NCBI GenBank assembly: GCA_963750995.1
Contig: CAVVST010000005.1
Location: 1,426,001 to 1,490,000, forward strand
DNA from: CAVVST01 sp963750995
GTDB taxonomy: Bacteria > Acidobacteriota > Vicinamibacteria > Vicinamibacterales > UBA2999
Length of the DNA stretch: 64,000 nt
Direction of reading: 5' to 3'
The position numbers and the translations under genes were made by a program. Of the stretch, positions 45,851 to 55,094 are shown in pieces. Under the pieces are notes generated by a model. That model saw nothing but the letters and a program-made list of their open reading frames with translations, did no database searches and had not been told where the DNA came from. Position 1 is the first letter of the stretch. The number at the start of each line of letters is the position of its first letter.

Positions 45851-47224
45851 TCAGGCGTACGCGAACAGGGGCGGGAAGACGATCACGACCAACGCGGCCC
45901 ACGCCGCATACACCGGCAGGTAGGCGGTCTGCCAGCGCTCGAGCGCGGCGAACGGCCGGCCGCCGCGGAGGAACTGCGCGTACAACCACGCCGACCACGC
46001 GAGATTGACGAGCAGGATCAGGTTTTCCCCGAGTGCCGCCATCCGGTTGGGGGTGAAACCGAACTCAGAAATCCGGGCGGCGATGGCCGCCAGCGCCACC
46101 CCGTCCACCACCAGCGCCGTCACCACCAGCACCAGTTGCAGCGCGTCGAACAGATCGGGTGGCGCCTGCGGGTCGCGCGCCGACGCCGAGTAGAGCACCA
46201 GCCCCACGACCAGCGCCAGCAGCACGTCGAAAGCGATCAACACTTCCCGCTCCACGCGAATCGGGCTGCCGGTCCACAGCATCGTCGCCAGGAATACCAG
46301 CAGCACCACCGTGAAGAGCGGCGTGAAGAGCCGCGTCAGCACCGGCGCCATGTTCTCGACCACGCTTTGCTTTGCTTCCACCAGCCACGAAGCGACGATG
46401 ACGGCGCCCATCGCCCCGCAGGGAATGATCCACTGCCCGGCCAGCCACTCGACGTTCATCCCGATCGCCTGGAACATCATCATCGTGAAGGCGGTCAGCA
46501 CGCCGCCGCCGAGCGCAATGAGCACGTAGTAGATGAACAGCTCGCCCGAGAACCGGACAAAGTCCATGCGCCTGCTGCCGGCGAACCAGCGGCAGCCGGC
46601 GTAGGCCACACCCACCGCCAGCCAGAGCGCAATCGGCAGGTGCAGCACAGTGAGGATAAGGGTGTGGCTTTCCTGCGCGAATGGATAGATGTTGGCGAAG
46701 ACGGCGCCTGCCACGAACGGCAGCGCCAGTAGAACGGCCGTCCTCGCGGGCAATCCGCGCTTCCAGGCGAAGTAGCCGGTCAGCAGCGGCAGAACGAAGA
46801 GACTGACGTTGCGGGCATAAAAGGGAGCGTGCTCGTCGCCGAACGGCAGACCAAACAGCGTGGGAGTCTTGATGGCCAGCGCCGCCGCGATCGCCAGGCC
46901 GACGACGACGAGGACCTCGGTGCGCGCGGTGTCGGCCCGCTCGGTACCGGCGTCAGGCGCGATGACGAGCTGTTTCCACAGCCGCTCCGAGTGCTCGCGA
47001 GCGAACTCGCGCGAGAGAGCGTCGAGGCTGCCCATGCGCTTGACCGCGACAAGAAATGCCTCGTCCCCGGCCAGACCGGCCTGGGTCAGCCCCGCCACCT
47101 GGTCGCGCAGGTGCCCTTCCAGTTCCTCGACATCGGGCCCGTTGATTGCCCGGCGGCGGCGCAGATATCCCCGCCAGTGGGCGATTTGCTCCTCGAGCGG
47201 CAGCTGATCGACGGACGCGCTCAT
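45851..47224 (-). CDS. Polytopic membrane protein with PadR-linked N-terminal helical prefix
   Basis: 457 aa from the ATG at 47224, which overlaps the PadR stop (ATGA). The soluble N-terminal 85 residues (LEEQIAHWRGYLRRRRAING, VEELEGHLRDQVAGL) form a short helical prefix of the 'HAAS/permease prefix' kind regularly found in genes after PadR regulators. About twelve membrane helices follow (VLVVVGLAIAAALAIKTPTL, TAVLLALPFVAGAVFANIYP and others), resembling DUF4153-like proteins. Function unknown; it is probably the sole target operon of the upstream regulator. Confidence 0.82.
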   Translation of the reverse strand: MSASVDQLPLEEQIAHWRGYLRRRRAINGPDVEELEGHLRDQVAGLTQAGLAGDEAFLVAVKRMGSLDALSREFAREHSERLWKQLVIAPDAGTERADTARTEVLVVVGLAIAAALAIKTPTLFGLPFGDEHAPFYARNVSLFVLPLLTGYFAWKRGLPARTAVLLALPFVAGAVFANIYPFAQESHTLILTVLHLPIALWLAVGVAYAGCRWFAGSRRMDFVRFSGELFIYYVLIALGGGVLTAFTMMMFQAIGMNVEWLAGQWIIPCGAMGAVIVASWLVEAKQSVVENMAPVLTRLFTPLFTVVLLVFLATMLWTGSPIRVEREVLIAFDVLLALVVGLVLYSASARDPQAPPDLFDALQLVLVVTALVVDGVALAAIAARISEFGFTPNRMAALGENLILLVNLAWSAWLYAQFLRGGRPFAALERWQTAYLPVYAAWAALVVIVFPPLFAYA

Positions 47225-47559
47225 ACCGTCACGGCTTTCATCCAGATGGCGTGAAACGTGTCGTCCACCACCCGCCACTGCTCACGCTGGACCGCCAGCT
47301 GCGTCCGTCCGTCTCTGGTAATGCGGTAGTACTTCCGCCGTCGTCCGGTTTCGGAAACGCCCCACTTCGCCGCGACGAGCCCCTGGCGCTCCAGCCGGTG
47401 CAGCACCGGGTAGAGCATGCCGTCGGTCCATTGCAGGTGGCCGCCCGACAGCTCGTGGACGCGCTTGATGATGGCGTAACCGTAGCTGTCGCCTTCGGCG
47501 AGGATGGCCAGCACGAGCGGCGTGGCGGAAGCCGCGACGAGGTCCTTGCCCAGCTCCAT
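47221..47559 (-). CDS. PadR-family transcriptional repressor
   Basis: 112 aa from the ATG at 47559. A winged helix, with AILAEGDSYGYAIIKRVHEL and LQWTDGMLYPVLHRLERQGL as recognition elements, YYRITRDGR as the wing, and a short C-terminal dimerisation helix (subfamily 2). The family represses its own operon by binding ATACGTA-like palindromes and releases on ligand binding. Such a palindrome (47557-47594) covers the start codon, so autorepression is very likely. The alternative start at 47598 would place the operator inside the coding sequence. Co-transcribed with the overlapping membrane protein gene. Confidence 0.92.
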   Translation of the reverse strand: MELGKDLVAASATPLVLAILAEGDSYGYAIIKRVHELSGGHLQWTDGMLYPVLHRLERQGLVAAKWGVSETGRRRKYYRITRDGRTQLAVQREQWRVVDDTFHAIWMKAVTV

Positions 47560-47594
47560 ACGTAGAAGTGTTATACCTTGCGCTTCTACGTATG
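47557..47594 (-). promoter_or_regulatory. PadR operator and promoter
   Basis: A perfect 12-bp inverted repeat, CATACGTAGAAG (47557-47568) and CTTCTACGTATG (47583-47594), around a 14-bp spacer. On the minus strand the spacer holds GGTATAAC, a -10-like hexamer, and the proximal arm includes the ATG of padR. Repressor binding would thus cover the -10 box, the start site and the start codon together. Confidence 0.8.
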
Positions 47595-47610
47595 TCAACG
47601 GCCGCGCGGA

Positions 47611-48129
47611 TCAGCGCCGAGGCAGGCCTGGAAGATGGCGCTGGTGCGCGACGCGCAGCTTCACGAGATCGGGATGGTCGATGCGAAGCTCGTTGGCGAT
47701 GCGATGAATCTCGCCCTCTTCCGCGATCGAGATCGCGTCGTCGGTAGCCGAGACCGCGAACAGGCAACGCATCAGCGCGAGCTTCTGCTCATAGGTGGCC
47801 AGCGCTGAAAACTCCCGCGCCACCAGGAAATTCGCCGTGCCGCCGAAGAGCAGGTTGCTGGCTTTCGCCAGGTGGACCACCACCATCGCCTGGTCCTGCG
47901 GCAGCTCCCCCTGGTCCCGGACCAGCGTTTCCATGGCGACGGTCTCCTCGGGCGACACATGCTGGTCCGCGTGTGCGACGCGCCCGAGCAGGTACGCAAA
48001 GGCCGCCAGGTAGCGCGCGCGTTCTGGCTCCAGGTGATCGAGCGCATTCAGCGTTTCGCGGAGCGGCGCCGGATCGGGTTGTTCTGGAGCGTCGAGCCCC
48101 AGCCAGGCGCGAATCGACTTCAGTGGCAT
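47611..48129 (-). CDS. TerB-family tellurite-resistance-like protein
   Basis: 172 aa all-helical protein. AFAYLLGRVAHADQHVSPEE with the acidic metal-binding-like cluster, then AMETLVRDQG, and a second half LMRCLFAVSATDDAISIAEE, EIHRIANELRI, give the two-fold DxxxxxxE pattern of TerB/COG4103 proteins. These stand-alone forms are common and their role (stress, metal sensing) is unproven; no other ter genes are near. It starts 12 bp after the large carboxypeptidase-regulatory protein, so the two are probably co-transcribed. Its stop lies just upstream of the PadR operator. Confidence 0.85.
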   Translation of the reverse strand: MPLKSIRAWLGLDAPEQPDPAPLRETLNALDHLEPERARYLAAFAYLLGRVAHADQHVSPEETVAMETLVRDQGELPQDQAMVVVHLAKASNLLFGGTANFLVAREFSALATYEQKLALMRCLFAVSATDDAISIAEEGEIHRIANELRIDHPDLVKLRVAHQRHLPGLPRR

Positions 48130-48141
48130 GCGAGGCGACCG

Positions 48142-49851
48142 CTACAGGCCCGGCGTCAGCTCCAGATCCAGCTGGATTGATTCGCCTTCCTTGACGGAGA
48201 AGCGTCGCCCCGCGTCGCGCAGCCGCGTTCGATACTCGGGGTTCCATTCGCCGCCCTGCTCGAGCGTCTCAACCGCCGTGGCGACGTACTCCGCCGGCGG
48301 GATCCCCCGGAGACCGAACTTCCCGTCCTGGTCCGGGCGCGCCGCTCGCAGGAACCGCTGCAGCGCGTTCGCGGGCACGTCCTCCATGGGCTGCACCACC
48401 ACGACGAACTCCTTCAGCGGCTGCGAGCGGCCGTCCTTGACTACCCCGGTCACGTCAGTCAGGCGATCGGTGACGACGACGCGGAGTCCTTCGACGTTGG
48501 CGGCGCCAGTCAGGTCGTACGGCGTGTCGGTGATGTCTTCTCCCGCGAGCGTCACTTGCTTCAGCATCCACGGTCCCTGATTGATCGTACGGAAGAACAC
48601 TTTCCCGCTCGCTCGCAGCTCGAACCGTCCGTCGTCGCCGACGCGGCCGCGCTCGTCGAAGCCGAGAAAGGGACCAGGGCGCTGCAGATCGGCGGTCTGC
48701 GCGGTCACCCTCAGTCCGCCGAGCACACCCGCGCGAGGAGATTTCCCCTCGAACACGACGACGCCAGACACGGTGCCCGCACGCGCCGTGCTGATTCGCA
48801 GGCCGCTGATGTCCTGGTTCGAGACCAGCACCGGCACCGACGCCGATTCGGGCAGCAAATCCGGCGTGCGTGCCTGCGTCACGACGTCGATGAAATGGTC
48901 GCCTGGCGGAACGTCCGTGAGTGTGAACGCGCCGTCGGCGGCGATGCTGCTGCCGCGAGACACCATCACCGCGTCGCCTGAGGCGCTGCGAACCATGACC
49001 CTCCCCTCGCGCAACGGCCGTCCCTCTGAATCGGCAACGGTTCCGGAGATCCGCGCCATTCGCGTGGCCTGCAGCGTCAACTGAATCGACATCTCCTGGG
49101 CCAGGCCCAGCGTCAATAGCTCCGCTTCCGCGGGATTCGGCGTGCCGGGGTAGTAGGTTGGCGCGTAACCCTCGGTCGCGTCGTTGGCGTTCGTCGGGGT
49201 AATCGTCATTGGCTGACGGACGATGCCACTGACGACGTAATCGCCCGGCATCAGGCCGTAGGCTCGGAACTCCCCCAGGTCGTTCGTCTGAACGAAGCCG
49301 GTGCCGCCGGCGAACGTCAGCCGGCGCTGCCCGCTCGGGGTGTACTGATACCGCTGCACTTGCACCTGCGCGCCAGCGATCGGCTCGCCGAATTCGTCGG
49401 TGATACGCCCCGTGATCACGCTGCCGCGTGGCAGGGCGATGTCCACTTGCGTCAGATCCTGTCCGTCGGCCACCGCCACCTGCCGGCCCGGTTCAAACGC
49501 GCGGCGCTGGCCGTACTGGAGGGTGACGTATCCGCCCTTGCCCGCGCTGATGGTGTAGCGGCCTTCGGCCACTTCGGCAAATTCGTAGCGGCCGTCGCCG
49601 TCGGTCGTCGTCAGGCGGCGAACGCCGAGCTGCCCCGCCAGGAGGGTGACTTGCGCGCGGCGAAGGGGGGCGTTGGTGTCGGCGGCCAGCACGCGACCGC
49701 GGATCTTGCCGGTGGCCTGCTTTGAGGCGACGGGCGTGTCACGCGGGGGAAGTCCCGGCCGCTGCGCCCCGGCGGGCACCGCCGTCTGCGACGCCTGGGC
49801 CGTGACGCCTGCGGGCGCCAGCATCGCCAGACACAGGACAATGCGCCACAT
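48142..49851 (-). CDS. Secreted protein with multiple carboxypeptidase-regulatory-like repeats
   Basis: 569 aa with a signal peptide (MWRIVLCLAMLAPAGVTAQ). It has at least four repeats of a transthyretin-like beta-sandwich: GKIRGRVLAADTNAPLRRAQ, VITGRITDEFGEPIAGAQV, ARISGTVADSEGRPLREGRV and GTVSGVVVFEGKSPRAGVLG, each with the 'G.v.d..g.p..ga.v' pattern, separated by strands such as DGDGRYEFAEVAEGRYTISA. It has no enzymatic motif. Such proteins are abundant in Acidobacteriota and are thought to be extracytoplasmic binding scaffolds; the ligand is unknown. Heads a small unit with TerB downstream. Confidence 0.85.
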   Translation of the reverse strand: MWRIVLCLAMLAPAGVTAQASQTAVPAGAQRPGLPPRDTPVASKQATGKIRGRVLAADTNAPLRRAQVTLLAGQLGVRRLTTTDGDGRYEFAEVAEGRYTISAGKGGYVTLQYGQRRAFEPGRQVAVADGQDLTQVDIALPRGSVITGRITDEFGEPIAGAQVQVQRYQYTPSGQRRLTFAGGTGFVQTNDLGEFRAYGLMPGDYVVSGIVRQPMTITPTNANDATEGYAPTYYPGTPNPAEAELLTLGLAQEMSIQLTLQATRMARISGTVADSEGRPLREGRVMVRSASGDAVMVSRGSSIAADGAFTLTDVPPGDHFIDVVTQARTPDLLPESASVPVLVSNQDISGLRISTARAGTVSGVVVFEGKSPRAGVLGGLRVTAQTADLQRPGPFLGFDERGRVGDDGRFELRASGKVFFRTINQGPWMLKQVTLAGEDITDTPYDLTGAANVEGLRVVVTDRLTDVTGVVKDGRSQPLKEFVVVVQPMEDVPANALQRFLRAARPDQDGKFGLRGIPPAEYVATAVETLEQGGEWNPEYRTRLRDAGRRFSVKEGESIQLDLELTPGL

Positions 49852-49920
49852 ATCTCAGCCAGGGAAGATCATACGCCCCAACCAGAACCACTGGCACCAA
49901 CCGTGCGTCTTCATAGGTCA

Positions 49921-50439
49921 ATGCGGATCCGGCAGCTCTACCGGGAGATCGTCGCTGTCATGCTGTTCGGCGCCATGACGCTGTCGGCCGGCTGCGCCGC
50001 GGTCACCTCGCTGAGCCAGCTGATTCAGCCGCCGCGGTTCGAGCAGGGCGATCAACCCGCGGACCTGCGCCTCATCGGGCCGTCGCTGAGCCACCCGGCC
50101 GGCGGCGCCGGCGTCACCTTGTGGATTCGCATCACCAACCCGAACCCGTTCGGCTTCACGCTGAGCACGCTGGACACGACCCTGCTGCTCGAAGGGCAAC
50201 ACGCCGCTACAGGCGCCTTCCCGCTCGGTCTTCCCCTCGGCGCGGGGCAGGAATCCGTCGTGCCCATCGATCTCACCATCAGCTTTGCGGACCTTCCGGA
50301 ACTCGCAAACGTCCTCCGCCGGGCGGCGTCAGGGCAGCCACTGGGATATCAGCTCGATGGAACGGTGGGCGTCGATGCGGGTCGATTCGGCCAGCCTACC
50401 TTCGGCCCGATGCTGTTAGTTCGCGGCGAAATCCAGTAA
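49921..50439 (+). CDS. LEA14-like (WHy domain) lipoprotein
   Basis: 172 aa. The lipobox LSAGC follows a hydrophobic signal (VAVMLFGAMT). The body is a single fibronectin-like WHy/LEA type 2 domain: PPRFEQGDQPADLRLIGPSL, VTLWIRITNPNPFGFTLSTL (the NPN signature), GLPLGAGQESVVPIDLTISF. Bacterial members are linked to desiccation or cold stress tolerance or act as envelope scaffolds; no enzyme. I use the ATG at 49921; a GTG at 49903 is possible. It lies 42 bp before the sigma factor gene. Confidence 0.82.
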   Translation: MRIRQLYREIVAVMLFGAMTLSAGCAAVTSLSQLIQPPRFEQGDQPADLRLIGPSLSHPAGGAGVTLWIRITNPNPFGFTLSTLDTTLLLEGQHAATGAFPLGLPLGAGQESVVPIDLTISFADLPELANVLRRAASGQPLGYQLDGTVGVDAGRFGQPTFGPMLLVRGEIQ

Positions 50440-50481
50440 CCCGTAACTTTTTCGCGTCGCAGCGGTCTTACTGGTAGCCCA

Positions 50482-51067
50482 GTGACCGACGAGGACCTGA
50501 TGCTTGCCGTGCGCGCCGGCGACATGTCGCGCCTGGCGCCGCTGTTCGAGCGCCACCACCGCCAGCTGTTCGACTACCTGGCGCGCATGACTGGCAACCG
50601 GTCGACGGCCGAGGACCTCGTCCAGGACGTGTTCGTTCGCATCCTGAAGTACCGCCACACCTTCCGCGACGACAGCCGATTCGACACCTGGGCCTTCCGC
50701 ATCGCGCGAAACGTGCGGGCCGACCATTTTCGCGGCCACCACATGCGGGAAACGGCGTTGAACGAGGCAGCAGAGCCGGCGACCCGCGAAGCCAGTACCG
50801 GCGGACGCATTCGAGCACGATCGACAGGCGGCGCGCCTTCGCCGCGCCCTGCTCCTGATGCGGGAGGACCAGCGTGAGCTGATCGTCCTCGCCCGGTATC
50901 ACGGTATGAGGTACGAGGCGATCGCAGACCTTCTTGGCGTGGAGGTCGGCACGGTGAAAACCCGGATGCACCGCGCGATCGTCCAGCTCCGCGACATCTT
51001 TCTTGGGCTATCGGAGAAGCAGCCATGCAGTGTGAAGCAGCCAGAGAACGGCTTGTTGATGGTCTGA
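50482..51067 (+). CDS. ECF sigma factor, one frameshift between regions 2 and 4
   Basis: GTG start at 50482. Region 2 is complete: LAPLFERHHRQLFDYLARM, AEDLVQDVFVRILKYRHTF, FDTWAFRIARNVRADHFR. The frame breaks near 50795-50810 in the inter-domain linker and then reads AFEHDRQAARLRRALLLMRE, LIVLARYHGMRYEAIADLLG and VEVGTVKTRMHRAIVQLRD, an intact region 4. The break could be a sequence error; as written, the product would lack the -35-binding domain. The stop at 51067 overlaps the anti-sigma gene (start 51025) by 43 bp, the typical tight sigma/anti-sigma arrangement. Confidence 0.85.
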
Positions 51068-51795
51068 CCGGCGCCTCGCCGGACGATCGGGCGAACGTCG
51101 AGCGGCACCTGGCGGAATGCGCCGCGTGCCGGGAGGAATCGGCATCGCTCACCCATCTGTGGAGCTCGCTCGGCGCGCTGGGGGCGGCGACGCCGGATGC
51201 GGCGGCGACCGTTCGGATGCGCGGCCGGCTCGATGCGATGCTGGCGGTGAACGACACCGGGCAGAGATCCCGTCGGGTCCTCTACGGGCTCCAGGCGGTG
51301 GCGGCGATCGTGATGCTCGCGCTGGGGCTGGCAGTCGGCCGCTACACGGCCGAGCCGTCTTTGCCGTCATCCGAGATCGACGTCATGCGCCAGGAGCTCC
51401 GGGACCTGCGTCACATGGTCACCCTCTCGCTCATGCAGCAGCAGTCGGCCACCGACCGGCTGAAAGGCGTGAGCTGGAGCGGCCAGATCGACGCGCCGCG
51501 CAACGACATCGTCCAGGCGCTGCTCGATGCGCTGGCGAACGATCCAAACGTGAACGTGCGACTGGCCAGCCTCGACGCGCTCGAACGGTTCGCGGATCGC
51601 GAGGTCGTTCGCCGCGCCGCCGTCGACGGGGTGCAGACGCAGATGTCTCCCCTCGTCCAGATTGCACTGATCGACTTCATCGTCAAGACGGGCGAACGCA
51701 ATTCGCTGGACGTCCTGAAACGAATCGCAGACGACCCGAAGGTCCACGAGGCGGTACGCGCCCGGGCCACCTGGGGCGTGCGCATGCTCGGGTAG
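51025..51795 (+). CDS. Zinc-finger anti-sigma factor with HEAT-like periplasmic domain
   Basis: 256 aa. The cytoplasmic N-domain has the ZAS motif ERHLAECAACREE (HxxxCxxC) that holds the sigma factor at the membrane. One membrane helix (AVAAIVMLALGLAVGRY) follows. The outside part has a short coiled segment (VMRQELRDLRHMVTLSLMQQ) and then HEAT-like repeats: DIVQALLDALANDPNVNVRL, ASLDALERFADREVVRRAAV, QIALIDFIVKTGERNSLDVL. The HEAT part probably senses a protein or envelope state. Partner of the sigma gene directly upstream; DUF4097-like genes downstream are the likely regulon or accessory factors. Confidence 0.88.
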   Translation: MQCEAARERLVDGLTGASPDDRANVERHLAECAACREESASLTHLWSSLGALGAATPDAAATVRMRGRLDAMLAVNDTGQRSRRVLYGLQAVAAIVMLALGLAVGRYTAEPSLPSSEIDVMRQELRDLRHMVTLSLMQQQSATDRLKGVSWSGQIDAPRNDIVQALLDALANDPNVNVRLASLDALERFADREVVRRAAVDGVQTQMSPLVQIALIDFIVKTGERNSLDVLKRIADDPKVHEAVRARATWGVRMLG

Positions 51796-51804
51796 GAGCC
51801 CAAC

Positions 51805-52758
51805 GTGACCAGATTCCCCGCGCTTTACTGTGTCCTGTTCGCCGCCGCCGGTTCCGCGGCGCTCGGGAGCGCCGCCGCTGCACAGACGCAGAGCGCCGAC
51901 CAGGTCGTCGTCCCACTGACCGACCCGTCGCGGCCGGCCGTGCTCACAGTCAGCGCCTTCGCCGGCAACATCGTCGTGCGCGGCACCAGCCGCCGGGACG
52001 TGCTGGTGCGAAGCTCGGACAGCCGGCGCAACTCGAGAGGACGCCGTCAGCCTGAGCCGGCGCCTCCGGGCATGCGCCGGCTGACCCCAGATGGAGGCTT
52101 CAGCGTAGAAGAGCGCAACAACGAAGTGTCGGTAGGAGGATCGTCGTGTGCCGGACTGCTGCTGAATGCGAATCCGAACCCGAATCCGAGTCCGAAGCAG
52201 AACCCCGGAGGTCCGGGGCCGGCCTTCATCCCGAGCGTCCTGAAGAGCCTGCCCTGCGGCCCGATGTTCGACAATGTCGATTTCGACATCGAGGTGCCGC
52301 TGAAGACGAACGTGAAGCTCTCGACCATCAGCGGCGACATATCAGTTACCAACGTCGAAGGCGTCCTGGAGGCCAACAGCATGAACGGCGACCTCTCGCT
52401 CGCCAGTGTCGCGGGTTCCGTTGTCGCACACACGGTCAACGGCGCCGTCACCGCCGTCCTCACGCGAGCCGACGCCGAAGCACCGATGGCCTTCACCACG
52501 CTCAACGGCGAAGTCGATGTGACGCTGCCGCCGGCCATCAAGGCAAACCTCAAGCTGCGTACCGACAATGGCGACACGTTCACCGACTTCGACATTCCGC
52601 CGGTCGCGCCCCGGCAGGCGCCGCGCGGTTCCCGGCAGGGCGACGGCAGGTTCCGCCTGGAGGTGGAACGTGCCATCCTGGCGTCGCTGAACGGCGGCGG
52701 TCCCGACATCGAGCTACGGAGCTTCAACGGACGGGTCTACCTGCGCAGGGGAAAATAG
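51805..52758 (+). CDS. DUF4097-like secreted beta-ladder protein
   Basis: 317 aa, GTG start, signal peptide (FPALYCVLFAAAGSAALGSA). After an N-terminal region with a NPNPNPSPK low-complexity loop, the second half forms a repeating ladder typical of DUF4097/putative adhesin domains: VKLSTISGDISVTNVEGVLE, ANSMNGDLSLASVAGSV, AHTVNGAVTAVLTRAD, TTLNGEVDVTLPPAI, KLRTDNGDTFTDFDI, RSFNGRVYLRRGK. No enzyme motifs. Ten bases after the anti-sigma gene, so part of that operon. A second, differently repeated ladder lies at 55095. Confidence 0.82.
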   Translation: MTRFPALYCVLFAAAGSAALGSAAAAQTQSADQVVVPLTDPSRPAVLTVSAFAGNIVVRGTSRRDVLVRSSDSRRNSRGRRQPEPAPPGMRRLTPDGGFSVEERNNEVSVGGSSCAGLLLNANPNPNPSPKQNPGGPGPAFIPSVLKSLPCGPMFDNVDFDIEVPLKTNVKLSTISGDISVTNVEGVLEANSMNGDLSLASVAGSVVAHTVNGAVTAVLTRADAEAPMAFTTLNGEVDVTLPPAIKANLKLRTDNGDTFTDFDIPPVAPRQAPRGSRQGDGRFRLEVERAILASLNGGGPDIELRSFNGRVYLRRGK

Positions 52759-52819
52759 CAGCTCGCAACCCGGAACCAACGCAACGGCAATCTCGTAGTC
52801 ACAGCAGAGTGGAGTGACG

Positions 52820-55027
52820 ATGCAGATCGCGCGAAAGGCGGAACTCTGGGCGCTGTTGCTGGTGGCCGCGATGGCAAGCCTGACGCAGGCGCAAGAGCTC
52901 GCAGCCCCCGCGCGCGCGCGGATTCCCTCTCCAGTTCCGCGTACCAGCCAAGTGCTCACGCTGGACGGCGCCGTCGCCGAAGCCTTGTGGGAGCAGGCGC
53001 TCGTGCTGCCGCTCCGCTACGAGGTCCAGCCGGGCGAGAACATCGAACCGCCGGTGCGGACCGAGATGTTCGTGGCCTATGACGATGTGAACCTGTACGT
53101 CGGCTTCCGGTGCCACGACGGCGATCCCTCGGCGATTCGCGCCCGGTTTACCGATCGCGACTCCATGTTCAGCGACGACTTCGTCGGCATCGTGCTCGAC
53201 ACCTTCAACGACGAGCGGCGGGCGTTCGAATTCTTCGCCAACCCGCTCGGCGTGCAGGGCGACATGCTGATGGACGACGTGTCGGGGAATGAAGACTCGA
53301 ACTGGAACGCCATCTGGGAATCAGCCGGGCGGATGACCGCCGACGGGTACGAAGTGGAGTTCCTGATTCCGCTCACGCAGCTGCGCTTCCAGGCGACCGC
53401 TGGCGACCAGACGTGGGGGATCGACGGCATCCGCAGTTACCCGCGCCGTGATCGTCATCACATCACGCTCTTCCCTCGCCTCCGCGGCGAGAACAGCTAC
53501 CTTGGCCAGGAAGAGAAGATTTCCGGTTTTTCCGGCATCCAGCCGGTGCAGAACCTCGAGGTGGTCCCCACCTTCACCGCCCTGCAGTCGCTCCAGCGGG
53601 AAGACATCGATCTGGGTGTGACCGTCACGTGGGGCGTCACGCCGAACGTCACGCTCAACGCCACCGTCAACCCGGACTTCTCGCAGATCGAAGCCGACGC
53701 CGTGCAGCTGGACGTCAACACCCAGTTCGCGCTGTTCTTTCCGGAGACGCGCCCGTTCTTCCTCGAGGGGTCTGATCTCTTTCGGACCGCCCGGCTCAAC
53801 CTGCTGCATACGCGCCAGGTGGCGCAGCCGGACGGCGCGCTGAAGGTCAGCGGCAAGGCCGGTCGACATGCGTTCGGGTTGTTCTCGGCGCGCGACGAGA
53901 CGACGACGCTAATCCTGCCCGGCAGCCTGCGCTCCCGCACGCTGGTGCTCGACGAGAACACGACGGCCACGGTGGGCCGTTACCGCGCCGATATCGGGCA
54001 GAACTCCACCGTCGGCGCGATGGTGACCGATCGCCGCGGCGGTGGCTACTTCAACAACGTCGTCGCATTCGACACCCGCCACCGGATCTCGTCGGCCGAC
54101 AGCGTGTCCGCGACGATGGCAATCGCGACGACGAAGGATGATCCCGGAATCGCCGGGGTGGCGTCGCCGCAGCAGCGGTCAGACACCGCCATCGACGTCT
54201 ATTACGACCACAGCGCGCGGAGCTGGAACGCGTACAGCAACTACACCAACATGGGACGCGACTTTCGCGCAGATGTCGGCTTCATCACCCAGGTCGACAC
54301 CAGGCGCGGGGAGGTCGGGGGCGGCTGGACCTGGCACGGCGAGGAAGGGCAGTTTTTCAATCGCATCAACGTCAGCGGGAACGTCGACCAGTCGGAAGAG
54401 GAAGACGGGTCGCTGCTCGAGCGCGAGTGGGAAGGCTACATCTCTTACAACGGCCCACGCGAGTCGTCGGCGAATTGGGGCGGCGGCGTGGGCAGACAAA
54501 TATGGAACGGCATCAGGATCGATCGGCGGTTTCAGAGCGCGAATGCCGAATTTCAGGCGGCGCCCGACGTACGGATTGGCAGCCGTGCAAACTGGGGCGG
54601 TACGGTCGACTTCTCGCAAATCCGGCCCGCCGACGTGCGCGCGGGACGCACATTCGTGGACATCAACGCCGGCCGGCATGTCTCCGTCCGGTTCAGCCAT
54701 GTCTACGAGCTGCTCGACGTCGCGGACGGCCGCCTCTACTCCGCGCACGTCCCGGAGGCGCGGGTGGTCTATCAACACGATCTGCGAATGATGGCGCGGA
54801 TCATCCTGCAGTACAGCGACGTCACCCGTAACCCGTTCTTGTACATCACGACCGTCGCCCGCGAGAGCCGGGATTTCTTCACGCAGCTGCTGTTTTCCTA
54901 CAAGGTGAACGCACAGACGGCACTCTACTTTGGCTACGTCAGCGGCGGGAGCGCGACCGAACGCGCACCGTTGACGCAGACGAGCCGGACGGTCTTCGGC
55001 AAGGTGAGCTATGCGTGGGTGAAATGA
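52820..55027 (+). CDS. DUF5916 outer-membrane barrel with CBM9-like N-domain
   Basis: 735 aa. Signal peptide (LWALLLVAAMASLTQA), then a carbohydrate-binding-module-9-like sandwich (LTLDGAVAEALWEQA, FVAYDDVNLYVGFRCHDGD, DDFVGIVLDTFNDERRAFEF, WESAGRMTADGYEVEFLIPL). This leads into the DUF5916 region beginning at about residue 210 (TLFPRLRGENSYLGQEEKIS, NPDFSQIEADAVQLDVN, FFPETRPFFLEGSDLF), which is strand-rich and probably a membrane barrel. Ligand and transport role are unproven. The ATG at 52820 has a GGAG site; the GTG at 52814 is less good. It sits between the two DUF4097-like genes. Confidence 0.87.
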   Translation: MQIARKAELWALLLVAAMASLTQAQELAAPARARIPSPVPRTSQVLTLDGAVAEALWEQALVLPLRYEVQPGENIEPPVRTEMFVAYDDVNLYVGFRCHDGDPSAIRARFTDRDSMFSDDFVGIVLDTFNDERRAFEFFANPLGVQGDMLMDDVSGNEDSNWNAIWESAGRMTADGYEVEFLIPLTQLRFQATAGDQTWGIDGIRSYPRRDRHHITLFPRLRGENSYLGQEEKISGFSGIQPVQNLEVVPTFTALQSLQREDIDLGVTVTWGVTPNVTLNATVNPDFSQIEADAVQLDVNTQFALFFPETRPFFLEGSDLFRTARLNLLHTRQVAQPDGALKVSGKAGRHAFGLFSARDETTTLILPGSLRSRTLVLDENTTATVGRYRADIGQNSTVGAMVTDRRGGGYFNNVVAFDTRHRISSADSVSATMAIATTKDDPGIAGVASPQQRSDTAIDVYYDHSARSWNAYSNYTNMGRDFRADVGFITQVDTRRGEVGGGWTWHGEEGQFFNRINVSGNVDQSEEEDGSLLEREWEGYISYNGPRESSANWGGGVGRQIWNGIRIDRRFQSANAEFQAAPDVRIGSRANWGGTVDFSQIRPADVRAGRTFVDINAGRHVSVRFSHVYELLDVADGRLYSAHVPEARVVYQHDLRMMARIILQYSDVTRNPFLYITTVARESRDFFTQLLFSYKVNAQTALYFGYVSGGSATERAPLTQTSRTVFGKVSYAWVK

Positions 55028-55094
55028 TTGCCTCCAGACCTGTGGGCTGGAACCTTTCCCGGGTAATGTCGTCTTATGTCGCTGAGGAGTGGGT

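Noticed and set aside
52166..52205. NPNPNPSP repeat in the DUF4097-like gene as a mobile or regulatory element
   Set aside because: It is a short low-complexity loop with no copies elsewhere in the window.
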